Shown here piece by piece: positions 1-18,801 of a stretch of DNA of 64,000 bases. This DNA is from Spinacia oleracea (Eukaryota > Streptophyta > Magnoliopsida > Caryophyllales > Amaranthaceae). The DNA lies in NCBI RefSeq assembly GCF_020520425.1, contig NC_079492.1, positions 113,123,157 through 113,187,156 on the forward strand, written 5' to 3'. The notes beneath the pieces were generated by a model, which made no database searches, had not been told where the DNA came from, and was given only the letters and a program-made list of their open reading frames with translations. The position numbers and the translations under genes are program-made. How positions within the stretch are numbered: position 1 is the stretch's first letter; each line of letters opens with the position of its first letter.

Positions 1-215
1 TTGTGACGAATCAAATTAAAAAAGGAGATTGACGAGGACGAAGGCGCCGGTGACGCCACTTGACCGCGGAGTTTCTCAGCAAACTCCACTTTTCTGTAAA
101 TTAAAGGAGGAAAGAAACCATACCCAGAGATCGAAGAATTTGGGATTAGGGTTTAGGACCCCGAGTCGAAGACGATTTTCTGGATGAATTTGCAATTACC
201 TTCAGTTTCGTGTTT
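1..215 (-). other. Possible 5' end of a minus-strand gene leaving the window
   Basis: Read on the minus strand, this stretch has an AAACCCTAA telobox-like motif near 150-160, followed toward position 1 by sequence richer in G and C than the surrounding spacer. This is typical of plant 5' leaders and first exons. One minus-strand frame stays open from about position 95 to the window edge, but no start codon or product can be fixed. The gene would lie downstream of, and in the same orientation as, the phototropin gene. This is an inference from composition and one motif. Confidence 0.3.
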
Positions 216-538
216 GCTAGATTCATCAATTGTTCGTCCGTTTCTTTGTTGAATTTTCTTCAACATTTTTCATCCACCAGGAGGAGAGAGAAGGAAAGCG
301 TGAAAAGGCGTTGAGAGAGAAAAGGGCAGTAGAGAGTGAGGGGGGTTTTCCTTTGAACCAGCGTTTCCGCACGTGCGTTTGTTGGGTGCACACTAATATT
401 AACGTATTTACGAGAAAAATAGGTAAAAATTATCTTAACGTAAGACTTTTGACTTAATCTCTACCATGTGTACCAAAAATATATTCGTATATAATGCAGT
501 ACGAAAATAATATATACGGCGTAGTTTCAAGGATAATA

Positions 539-862
539 CTCCTCCGTCCCGGAATACTTGACCTGTTTTCCTTATCGGGTCGTCCCTTAATACTTGACCT
601 GTTTCTAAAAATGGAAATATTCTAACAATATTATATTATTTCTCACTTCACCCCTATTAACCCACCTACCCCTTACTCCATACAAAAAATAATTAAAAAT
701 GCAACCCCTCTCCCCCAACTCCACCCCTTTACACATTTCTCACTAACTACATTAAAATAATACCCCACCATCAACTACTACCTATTAAATAAAATAAGTC
801 AATTCAAGTCCCTTAAACTCTGTGCCGGTCAAACCGGGTCGAGTATTCCGGGACGGAGGGAG
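539..862. mobile_element. Stowaway-type MITE
   Basis: A 324-bp element flanked by TA on both sides. Its left end reads CTCCTCCGTCCCGGAATAC and its right end is the inverted complement (GGGACGGAGGGAG). The ends and TA target site are those of Stowaway (Tc1/mariner) MITEs. A near-identical copy lies at 14882-15209. It sits about 440 bp past the stop codon of the phototropin gene. Confidence 0.85.
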
Positions 863-1298
863 TACTACTTACTGTATACGTATACTACGTATTGATAATG
901 CCGAACAACACGTGAATTTTAGCATTGCTGAATTTATTCCAAATTAGGAAATGCACTAAAGTATTGCAATGGTAAAGGTTGCATTCCTAAATTTATTCCT
1001 AATTAGAAACTGCGCTAAATCATTCTTAGCCATAAACGGATGAAGTGTATTAATCTCGAAACTTGTACCTGAAGGGTAAGTTTGTTGTACAACCATAAAA
1101 GATCGAACAAAAAATTAAATTATTAATCTGAACAAACCAACAATTAAACATACATTTTTCATACTAAAAGCAAAAAACAGATGAACAAATCTCATTTTCC
1201 CCTTTCTCCTAAAGTAACAAATTATGATATTATTATCTATTTTCTAGAAGTAAATAGTGTATAAAATAATAACAAAGCTCTTTAAATGAAGCATCCCT
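863..1298. other. Spacer and probable 3' UTR of the phototropin gene
   Basis: AT-rich sequence with no convincing open frame. The part next to 1298 should contain the 3' UTR of the minus-strand phototropin gene. I see no other feature. Confidence 0.4.
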
Positions 1299-9527
<8,229 letters not shown>

Positions 9528-10214
9528 ATCTGCTTGCTGTCAATAAATTGTACTCTCTTTTTATCAGTTTAAAAGTAATAAGGCAACATTTTTTGGATCA
9601 ATGGCACGGTGAAAAGACGGAAGCAAATGAAGATACAAATAGCTCAAGTCATAAGAAATACTCCAAACAAGTAGTGGGGAAAACAATTCAAGAGGGTCAT
9701 AATGGAAGAATAGATAGTGTAACAGTGTCAAAATAATGCACCCAGAAATTGATGTATATACAAGCCTTGATAAGAGTTATAGCCTGTGGGGTTGGCTAAA
9801 TAAACAAGAATGATAAGGACATGATGACTTGGAATGCCCATAACAGTAGTGTAAAAGGGGTCAAGTAGTGGTCACAATGTTTGTGATCACAAACGAAAAG
9901 GTAGTGTAGCTTTCAATTCCAAGGGAAATTATGTCATCTTATGAAGAAAATATCACACACAAACTGGTTCATGCAATCAAGGTGAATTTGCCAACAGCAC
10001 TAGCCTACAATTGGAGCCATTAATTAACCAAGAAGTTTCTCAACATACTAGACGAAATTTCAAGATTAATAACCACTATCTATATTACTCTGGACTCTTT
10101 ATTTTACCTTAAGTAACCATTACCATGTCAGTTCAACACTTGGACATGGAAATGGACAATTGAACTTCATTTTGGACCGAAAAATAGAAAAATTTCATGT
10201 ATTAGTTGAGTTTG
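9528..10214. other. Phototropin 5' leader intron/upstream region
   Basis: No coding gene is visible. On the minus strand a splice acceptor (TGACAG) lies 9 bp before the phototropin ATG, so much of this stretch is probably an intron within the 5' UTR. The leader exon was not located with certainty. A candidate donor (CCG/GTAAGAG) occurs on the minus strand near 11350. Confidence 0.35.
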
Positions 10215-10375
10215 ATACTCATCATTATCATTATCATTACCCATTGCCTCAAAGAGGCTCCCGCAAGAAGCGGGGTAAGGGGGGGTCGAACGTACGCAAC
10301 ATACCCCTGCAATTACAGAGAGGTTGTTTCCAATTGACCCAAAATCGATAACGGGACGACAACGGGACAACCATC
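10215..10375 (-). mobile_element. Au-like SINE fragment
   Basis: Read on the minus strand this contains the modules of the plant Au SINE 3' region in order: a CAACCTCTCTGTAATTGC block, then GCGTACGTTCGACCCCCC, then CCCCGCTTCTTGCGGGAGCC, followed by a GATAAT-rich tail. The 5' (A/B box) part is not clear, so this is probably a truncated or divergent copy. No target-site duplication was found. Confidence 0.6.
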
Positions 10376-12255
10376 TTCTACCTCATGGAAAGGAAGTGAG
10401 GAGGTATTAAGAGCCATTTTGATTTAGTCCAATACATCCCACAGCCAAAAGAAAAAATGAATCTTTGGCTCCATCGGAAATGGACCTTAAATAAATATAA
10501 ATACTAAACAAACATAAATATATAAATACTCGAGTCTGAGTAACGTTATTAAACTTAATGCAGAAATCATTTACTTGTATGTTTAAAAGAAATTCAGGCC
10601 AACTATGTCTTCACACTGCCCCACCTTATGGGCAATCCTTTAGGTGACATTTTCTCCATGTTGCCAAGTATTTTGGTCAGAAAACTTAAATCATGATAAA
10701 GACAGATCAGTAAAAAGAGTGATCTGGAAAGAAATGAGAAGCATAAGCTTTTCCATGAATTACATGACCAACAGTCAAAATCTTCACATGTTAGCAAAGA
10801 TTGCTAGCAAACATTAGACAATCAAAACTAGTGCATTATGAATATCTGGAGCAACTAAAGTCAGTTGCAACTTGAAATAGTAGTTTATAGAAATAGTACC
10901 TTAAGACTCAGGCAGTGACTTGAGTCGAGTTGATGAGAATACTACGGCTTCAGGTTAATCTACCTGATGATAAGTTGCTCAGCAGAATATATAATACTCC
11001 GTACTCGTCGTAGTAGCATTAAAAAGATCAGAAGAATAATTGTTTGAAACAACCAACGAGGATGGAGCTTCAGTTGATGATCAGAAAAGATCATAAAAGG
11101 GCCACTCCTACCCCCATGCTTTGCAGGCTGAATTTCACATGGCACTGCTTTCGAGTTTCTGGCCCATGTCAACATATTTGCACCAGGTTATAATGTTACA
11201 ATTATAATGCAGAGTAGACAGCTAGAATCCTACACTCTCTCTTCTAATTAATTGAAGTATGTTTTTCTAGCTCATTCAAAGGAAGGACAACTCACTAGTA
11301 CATGCATATAAGGACGGGAAATCGAGCACGTTGGATTTACAGGCTCTTACCGGCAGTTGGGTTGCATCAAAATGCTCCCCATCCTCCTGCCTTGGCTTAT
11401 TGCTTTACCCTAGTCTATCATCTCAGATACTAAACATCAAACTCTGTAGAACCCATGTTGATTCCACACCACATGTAACCTAGTTATTTTTGTTTTGTTA
11501 TGTAATAATCATTTTATTCTAGTACAATAACAAACTACTAATCAGAATAATCACCCCATGGTAAAAAGATCACATAGATACAAGTAGAAAGCATCATATA
11601 TAGTAAGTATTCATTCATTCTTCTAGGTAATACATTATACATCTACGTACATTTGTTCTATGCTGCGTATATATCTATAAAAGTTAATGAAGGTTCAATT
11701 TTAGATTTCGGGCATCATCCACTAAGGCTTTACAAACTAAAACAGTTAACATATGTAATTACTGTAATAATATATATACTATGTATTATGTATATCCTTT
11801 GGTCCTGAAACAATTGCCGTCATGATATACAATGTAAAATTGAACTAGTTATACGACAGATACAAATAAAATGTAAACAAGCTAGAGTGAAACAAGATTT
11901 CACTATCCTAAGTTACTCCGTATTACAAAAATGTTCTTCTTCTAAAAACATCTCAAATGTTTTATATATTAAACCAGGAGTAGTTGGCATACATAGGCAG
12001 ACATGGGCTCTTCCGGTCAGTTTTTTTGCAACTTATCTTAACTTATTTTTAGCAACAATATGCTCAGTAGATATGTTAATATAAGTTTAGATATGTTCAC
12101 TTAGATAAGTTTTTTCAGACAATTTACACACCCAAATAAGTTTCTTTTCAACAAAAAATAAGTCTAGATAAGTTCAGAATTCAATTTAGCCAAACAAAAC
12201 CTTAGTTATGTAAGTGACTGAATAATAGTGTGGAACAGATAAGACACCCATGATA
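10376..12255. other. Upstream region without a recognised gene
   Basis: AT-rich sequence with short spurious frames only. A possible 5'-UTR exon of the phototropin gene lies on the minus strand around 11350-11470. I see no conserved protein-coding signal and no repeat with clear ends. Confidence 0.35.
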
Positions 12256-12448
12256 CTCCCTCGATCCCTAAAAGATCATCTCATATTTCTTTTGTCGGTG
12301 TCTGTGTTTGTTTAACCCATATCTTATTTAGTAACTTTTCTCACTCCTCTTTCCTCAAGCATATCCAATGTCCGAACTCGAATGCAAATTTTACAAAATA
12401 TTAATAAAGTGAAGTTACTCTACAAGAGACAAATAGGGATTGAGAGAG
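12256..12448. mobile_element. Stowaway-type MITE, short copy
   Basis: A 193-bp element flanked by TA. The left end CTCCCTCGATCCCTA matches the inverted right end CTCTCTCAATCCCTA. The interior is AT-rich and noncoding. Confidence 0.7.
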
Positions 12449-12465
12449 TATATACTACTCCCTCC

Positions 12466-12735
12466 TTGGCTCATTCCCTACAAGATTGTCCATTTGACTA
12501 TTCACGGTCTCAAACACACGACTTAAAACGTAAATAACTCTAATTCTACACGCGTAAAAATTATAAAAGTTGATATATTAAAAATATATACTCCGTATTG
12601 AAATGAATCTAACAAGACCACGTGTAACTACACTACGGAGCATTTCTTATAGGCTAATAAGAATTTATGATCAAATTTTTAAAAATTTGACCCAAAAAAT
12701 TACAATGGACAATCTTTTCGAAACTGAGTGAGCAC
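12466..12735. mobile_element. Degenerate Stowaway-like MITE
   Basis: The left part begins CTCCCTCCTTGGCTCATTCC, and the arm AGATTGTCCATT recurs inverted near 12702-12713. The right terminus is diverged, so the end coordinate is approximate. Confidence 0.4.
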
Positions 12736-12925
12736 TGAGCAATAGAGAGCTCGATGCATAATTGTGGAATGTGTGGTATGATACATTTGATACTCCTGGT
12801 AAAAAGTGGAGTATCAAAAGTAGCCAAAAATATCCTACACAAAGGGGACCCGAACCACGTGCAATAATAAGTAAACTTAAAACCATGAACCTAAAAAACA
12901 AACCAAATAAAGAAAAGCAAGAAAA

Positions 12926-13150
12926 TTAGCATTGCCTCTTATCTGCTTCTGATTGTCCAGCGCCTTTCTGCATCCACATCAACATCACATCATTCATGTT
13001 GTTTGCTCTAAACATTCTCTCCATTTTTGGCTGCTTCGTCTGGAAACTGCTGGTAATGGTAAGCCCAATTGTTTTGGGCCTGGCAAAAGTTGGGTTTATG
13101 GTTTTACACTGAGAAGCCCATACAATTTGCAGGCCAGCTCTTTTAGCCAT
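12926..13150 (-). CDS. Small protein of unknown function, 74 residues
   Basis: Minus-strand frame opening at the ATG at 13150 and ending with TAA at 12926. I do not recognise a family. A splice acceptor (TTTTGCAG) lies three bases upstream of the ATG. Farther upstream on the minus strand (about 13270-13440) the sequence looks like a 5' leader with an AACCCTAA motif and a possible GTATAA donor. A leader exon plus one coding exon is therefore likely. The first 43 residues after Met carry several Lys/Arg and no Asp/Glu, as in a mitochondrial presequence; a Met-rich stretch (MNDVMLMWM) and a charged tail follow. It could be a real small gene or a chance frame. Confidence 0.45.
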   Translation of the reverse strand: MAKRAGLQIVWASQCKTINPTFARPKTIGLTITSSFQTKQPKMERMFRANNMNDVMLMWMQKGAGQSEADKRQC

Positions 13151-13559
13151 CACCTGCAAAAATTATCAAATTCAGAATTCCAAAATGAAAGAGCAAAAAA
13201 AAGTTGGGGAAAGAGTGGGAAGTTGTTTGACGAAACTCGATACTTGAAAAGCTCTGAATTATACTCAGAATTTGCAGAGCAATTGAGATGAAAAATCAGT
13301 TATTAGGGTTCTTAATTTGATGAATCGACGAATTTCGAATTTGATCATCCGACAAATTGCGATATGCTCTCCGGACTCAGGTCTCTTTTTCTCTCCCTTC
13401 ATCTTTTCTTGCTATTATTACACTGTTCAGTCGCTGAGCCTGAGCCTGAGCCTGATACTATTATGTTGTGTTGCAACTTCATTTCATCGGGACTTTAATT
13501 GATTAAAGTTGTGAGATCGTTACCTAAAATTGAACCAAGTGACTCTACTCTCTACTCAA

Positions 13560-13949
13560 GTCACCGAAAATAGGTTAAATAGGGTATTCTTTGCTTCTAA
13601 CTTCCCAAGGTTTTAATGGTTCAAACTTTTGATGAATTAAACGATGTTACAAGTAAATAAAGTTACGGAGTATAAAATAAGCAGTTAGTGGGCCGGTTTA
13701 ATCCAAGCCTTAGCATGCATGATTACTGACAAAGTGACAAGTTAGGGATGTCAATGGTCTGATAAGACGATATGCTCGTCAACAAGTGTTTGATAAATAA
13801 GACAAGCTCGAATAATTTGATGTTGAACTTATTTTGGTTCGCAAATAACTTAATTCATGTTCCTTTAAGAAATTCGTTTAAAGCTCGTTCAAGATAGAAT
13901 TTTAAAATTCAAAAAAATTATAACGTAATACGTTCAAGAATGAAGTATA
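13560..13949. other. Spacer without recognised features
   Basis: AT-rich. It contains the probable promoter of the small minus-strand gene but no element that I can define. Confidence 0.3.
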
Positions 13950-14185
13950 CTATCTCTGTTTCGAAATTTCACCCCTGTCGATGTAAATGTTTGGACATTA
14001 ATATCTCTGATTTTGTATTCCTAAAAATTATAAAAACTTGATATTCTGATAGTACACATCGAGACGAATCAAACAAGATCACACACGACTATATTTTTTC
14101 TTACCTATACAAATGATAAACAAATTAAAATTTGTGAATAGTGTCAAAAGTCAAAGTGTCTCTATTATTTCGAAAACAGAGGTAG
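13950..14185. mobile_element. Stowaway-type MITE, diverged
   Basis: A 236-bp element between TA dinucleotides. The left end CTATCTCTGTTTCGAAA matches the inverted right end (TTTCGAAAACAGAGGTAG). The interior resembles the MITE at 26556-26814. Confidence 0.7.
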
Positions 14186-14249
14186 TATGTAACCAGGATA
14201 AAGTACGTGGGGAAGAGGAATATAGTACATGGGAGAGGTTTTCAATGTA

Positions 14250-14690
14250 TTTTTTGGGAAAATTTGCCAAATACAACCTAATAAAGTTCTATATTTGCCA
14301 ATTACAACCTTAAACTTATACATCTATTTAAAATTACAACCCGAAATTATTTTCCAGCAAAAATCACCGGAAAATGATGTCATAATATTATTAAAAAAAA
14401 TAGTTACATGTTTTCTATAAAATAATAAATCGATATATAACAATTAAAACAAAAACAAAAAAAATAATTTATTTTTACAGATATTATGTACTTCATAATT
14501 TTTTTTAATAATGTTATGACATCATTTTCCGGTGATTTTTGCCGGAAAATGATTTGGGGTTGTAATTTAAAATAGATGTACAAATTTAAGGTTGTAATTG
14601 GAAAATTTAGGAATTGAGGTTGTAATTGACAAAAAGAGAACTTTATTAGGTTGTACTCCGTATTTGACAAATTTGCCATTTTTTTGTCCA
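14250..14690. mobile_element. Fold-back inverted-repeat element
   Basis: Two long arms (about 14257-14393 and 14515-14683) are inverted complements. Shared blocks include GCCAAATACAACCTAATAAA, a TTACAACC series and ATCACCGGAAAATGATGTCA. The centre is AT-rich and noncoding. The structure fits a Mutator-type foldback MITE. No clean target-site duplication was seen, so the class is uncertain. Confidence 0.6.
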
Positions 14691-14881
14691 AAAAGAGGGT
14701 AATATGGGAAGTGTTTTATATTTAAATAAAGAAACAAGACTATAATTATGGCACGCCTAAATTGAAATATAGGACTATAATTTTGGGACTGATGAACGGA
14801 TATAAAGTCTATTAACAAAGTGGTGTATTATGTTGAAACTAGTTTATAAACATGTGATTTTTCTATTAATTTTAAGAATTA

Positions 14882-15209
14882 CTCCCTCTGTCCCGGAATA
14901 CTTGACCTGTTTTGCTTATCGGGCCGTCCCTTAATACTTGACCTGTTTCTAAAAATGGAAATATTCTAACAATATTATATTATTTCTCACTCCACCCCTA
15001 TTAACCCACCTACCCCCTACTCCATACAAAAAATAATTAAAAATTCAACCCCTACTTTCCCCCAACCCCACCTCTTAACCCACCTCCCACTAACTACATT
15101 AAAATAATACCTCACTATCAACTACTACCTATTAAATTAAATAAGTCAATTCAAGTCCCTTAAACTCTGTGCCGGTCAAACCGGGTCGAGTATTACGGGA
15201 CGGAGGGAG
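14882..15209. mobile_element. Stowaway-type MITE, second copy of the 539-862 element
   Basis: A 328-bp element flanked by TA with ends CTCCCTCTGTCCCGG and GGGACGGAGGGAG. It is nearly identical along its length to the copy at 539-862, which suggests recent activity of this subfamily. Confidence 0.88.
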
Positions 15210-15322
15210 TAATTACATTGAAAAGAAGAGTGGAAATAAAAAATTTGAAACAATGGAAGATGATAAATCTGAAGTTTAATGAAAAAAACCATTTAAAAAT
15301 TGGGATGTGAAATAATACAAAA

Positions 15323-15770
15323 TTAGTTTTTAGGCCCGGGCGATGCCCCGGGTTACTGCATTAGTAACATTTATATTATTCTTATTTCATATTTTGAAAA
15401 TATTATTAATCAATTCATTTTTATTAATTTATTAGTTTTTTTTTTTTTTACAATGATGGCATGTAATGTGTTATAGCTCGATGGTAAACACTTCATTGGT
15501 TAAACGTGAGGTCGCGGGTTCGAATCTTATACATGCTCCGTTTCTAAATTTTTAAATATACGAAGTTTACGTGAAATGAAATATTCACAAACAGAGCGCC
15601 ATGTGACACATAAACTTCTTTAGAAACACGAGGAAAAGTAAGAAAAGAGTAATAATTTGTTACCAAGAATAAAAAAGGTTAGAAAAGAGTAAAGTTTGAT
15701 AGAAGAAATGACATATGGATGGGGTGACACATGTCATCATGGTATGCAATAATTAAGTAGTATACATAAT
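15323..15770 (-). mobile_element. Helitron-like element (3' end at left)
   Basis: On the minus strand the left edge reads as a Helitron 3' terminus: a GC-rich hairpin (CCCGGGGCATCGCCCGGG) about 8 bases before a terminal CTAA, followed by T. The right boundary is approximate because no 5' TC start was identified. Its right part shares GACACATGTCATC with the Helitron at 34412-34769. It contains a tRNA-like B box (GGTTCGAATC) near 15518. Confidence 0.45.
15465..15540 (+). repeat. tRNA-like sequence, possible SINE remnant
   Basis: TAGCTCGATGGT followed about 40 bases later by GGTTCGAATC resembles the A and B boxes of a polymerase III promoter. The acceptor stem does not pair as in a functional tRNA, so this is more likely a fragment of a tRNA-derived SINE. 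Confidence 0.3.
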
Positions 15771-16146
15771 TAATATAAAATAAAATAAAGGTGTTTTTCT
15801 ATATTATATTCTTGTATTTCTTTGATTTCTATGTTGTACCAATGTATTTAAAATCTTCTACATTGTACCCCTGTACTTGTAAAATATAGTCAACCGTATC
15901 CTTGTTGTTAATCCAACGTTTAAAAAACTCGTTACTTTTTAAATTTAACAAACTAAGGTTTTTCTATATTACAATCAACATTATGTTTGTTGTTAACCCA
16001 ACGTTAAAGTAGAAAAATCTTTATTTTAAAAATCTTTTAAAACTATAACGAAACTTGTTAACATTGGGTTGGCGTAGGGTAGTGGAGTACAAACATTTTA
16101 TAATATACCATCAAAATACAAAAAATGAATGATGTTTTAGTTTATA

Positions 16147-16501
16147 CTCCCTCCGTTCCTAAATAAGTGTCACTTTTGGGCCTCGGCACGGTGCTTAAGA
16201 AAATTGTAAAGTGTGTAAGAGTTAATTATTGGGAATGTTTTTTTTTTTTTGGAGGATAAAGTAGGTAATTGTTTAATTGAATAAAGTACAAATAAAAGTG
16301 TATGTGGAGATTGAAAAGTGGAAAAATGTAGAATGTGTAAGTAAAAGTAATTATGATTTGTAGAAAAGTGGGAAAAGTGTATGGAAAAGTGTGAAAAGTG
16401 TATGGAAAAGTGGGAAAAGTACATGTTCAAAAATAGAAATGCGACACTTATAAGAGAACGCCAAAAATGGAAAAGTGACACTTATTTAGGAACGGAGGGA
16501 G
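16147..16501. mobile_element. Stowaway-type MITE with internal GGAAAAGTG repeats
   Basis: A 355-bp element flanked by TA. The ends CTCCCTCCGTTCCTAAATAA and its inverted complement are nearly perfect. Near the right side, short tandem repeats of the type GTGTATGGAAAAGTG occur between about 16370 and 16425. Confidence 0.88.
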
Positions 16502-16524
16502 TACTACGTATTAAATATAAAATA

Positions 16525-16729
16525 CTTTCTCCGTCTCTTTTTGTTCTTTACGTTTGGTATTTTTCACGCATTTTAACGACTAATTAATGTGCATTAAGAT
16601 TTCTCTAATTTTTTTTAAATTTAAACAAGGCAAATTATGTTTATTTGTAATGTTTTCACTTTTATTAAAACTAGATTTTAGCCCGTGCGATTCACGGATT
16701 CTATTAAATTGTTATGTTTAAATAAAAAT

Positions 16730-16805
<76 letters not shown>

Positions 16806-17510
16806 CCAATTTATATATTATATTAGAATAGTTTTTTATTTTTCATTGAATTTCATTCTATATTTTATTTTTTAATTATGAGAGTGTTTGTTTTTAGATG
16901 AAATTGTATATACGTAATATGAATAATTAATTAATAAAAATTTCTACGTGACAATTAATTATTTATCTATGTGGCACTCGACATTTTTAATTCAAAATTA
17001 ATTTTGAATTCTTATTTTTCATTGGCAGAAACCATTATTTTTCCTACGTGGTGCTCTAATATTGGATTAATGTTTGATTTTAAACTGAATTTTATTTATT
17101 TTATTTTAGATTAGTGTTTGATTTTGGATGAATTTTATTTTAGATTTATTTTTTAATTTTTAGAGTGTTTGAATTTAGATGGAGTTGTATATATCTACGT
17201 GGCAATCAATTTTTTTAATTCAAAAATAAATTAGAAATCTTATTTTTCATTGGCCGAAACCATTAGTAATCCTAGGTGGCGCTCTAATATTTCAGCAAAT
17301 ATATATTGGGAAGATGAGAAAAAATTAAAATCCCAATGCAAAAGTGTGAGAGATTAAATAACCCAAATAATTTAATAGGTCAAAATAATCATTTGACACA
17401 ACTTTTGATAGAATATTAAAACATTTATATGATGATAGAAAATGAAATGTAAAGAACATTTTGGGACACCAAAAAAGGAAAATGTAAAGAACAAAATGAG
17501 ACTAAGGGAG
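16525..17510. mobile_element. Stowaway-type MITE split by a Helitron
   Basis: The left end CTTTCTCCGTCTC and the inverted right end CTCCCTTAGTCTC are followed by a shared TTTTGTTCTTTAC block and flanked by TA. The MITE proper is about 340 bp; the interior from 16671 to 17314 is a nested Helitron. Confidence 0.75.
16671..17314 (-). mobile_element. Non-autonomous Helitron nested in a MITE
   Basis: A 644-bp element in minus orientation. Its 3' end (left) is the hairpin AATCCGTGAATCGCACGGGC followed by TAAAAT and terminal CTAG. Its 5' end (right) begins TCTTCCC. It sits between a host A and T as Helitrons do. It is homologous to the copy at 21997-22624, sharing GCTGAAATATTAGAGCG and GTTTCGGCCAATGAAAAATA. 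An (AT)n tract lies at 16733-16804. It encodes no protein. Confidence 0.7.
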
Positions 17511-17830
17511 TACTAAATTAGGTTCCATGTACGCACGAATATTTTAAAATTATTATTTAATCTTTTTTTATGAAATAATTAACTGAAATATTTTTCACCC
17601 TAAAACTAATGCATACCCCAATTAATAAATTTTAAGGATACTCATTTAACCATGGATCTATTCCATAATATGCAAACTTGGTCCTACTACTATTATACAC
17701 GAAATATTTTATATGTTTGATATGCTAATTTGATCAAAATATTCGATATACGGAGTATTTGATATGCTAACTTGACCAATTTTTTCTGAGTAAATATAAA
17801 GTTGTACTACCAGATTGTTACCATGCAATC

Positions 17831-18090
17831 CGTGGACTATGGACCATAGTGCACGGTGAGCATGGTGCACCATGTGCACCAAAAGAACACATGTGTATAA
17901 ACAAAAGAACATGACACTACGATAAAAGAACATGCGATATAATGTTTTACTTTTTTGTTATAAAAAATCACAATTTATTAAAAATATAAAAAAATATATG
18001 TCCATGTTCTTTTTACGTAATCAGATGTTCTTTTAATTATATACTAATGTTCTTAAGGTGCACCATGCTCTATGTGCACCATGGTCCACC
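17831..18090. mobile_element. Inverted-repeat element with GTGCACCATG ends
   Basis: The terminal arms are inverted complements; both carry GAGCATGGTGCACC-type sequence and an AAGAACA block, around an AT-rich noncoding centre. No target-site duplication was resolved, so the superfamily is open. Confidence 0.55.
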
Positions 18091-18801
18091 TTCTAATATA
18101 AGGTCATTGGCGTGATCCTATCTAGGGGTTCAATCACGTAACAACTAGGGTATCGCCCATACTAATTAGTGGTTAGTAGTACTTACTTAAAAGTGTAAGA
18201 CTTTAACATAATCATAAGTCATATGGGTGGTTTATGTTCAACATTTTCCTTCATCTTTCTACATGTAAATTGTTTGACGTTCTAACCCCATATGAATGGT
18301 ATAGTTACAACTTACAAGACAGAATATCCCCAAATTTAGTAAAGTTGAAAGAAAAGCCAGCAATTTTAGTATTTGAATTTACTAATTAATTTGTCATGGT
18401 TTCCTTTTGTTTGATTGTCCTCTGTTTATTTTCTATGATTGTCATCCTCCTCCCTCTTTATTTCTCTCTCTTTTTCAATCCCCTAATCCGTTAGCTCCTC
18501 GTTCATTCACCGGAAAGAAGGAACATTTTGTGGGAGATATTGCAAAACCTCAATTTTTGCATAAATTCTTAGAGAGAGAGAGAGAATCGAGGGGTAGCTT
18601 AGTGGAGCTACCCTAATCTCCTAGGGTCCCACCCCGATTGGATGTTCGGGGTGGGAAAAAAAAAGGGAGGAGGATATTGTAGCCAGCCTGTTTGTGTCAT
18701 AAGAAACAGGGCTCGGAATGTACCTTCGCCGGTAATCTAGAGCCCAGGGTTTGAGTTTTATCAGCTGTTAAACAAATCTATAGTTGTTATTATTAAAAGA
18801 A
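18091..18801 (+). promoter_or_regulatory. Upstream region and 5' leader of the CHX gene
   Basis: This stretch carries no coding gene. A pyrimidine-rich tract (18420-18480) and a GA repeat (18571-18587) precede the start codon at 18802 and look like a plant promoter and 5' UTR. The transcription start could not be fixed. Confidence 0.4.

Noticed and set aside
15465-15540. tRNA gene
   Set aside because: A and B box-like motifs are present, but the acceptor and anticodon stems do not pair. A SINE remnant fits better.
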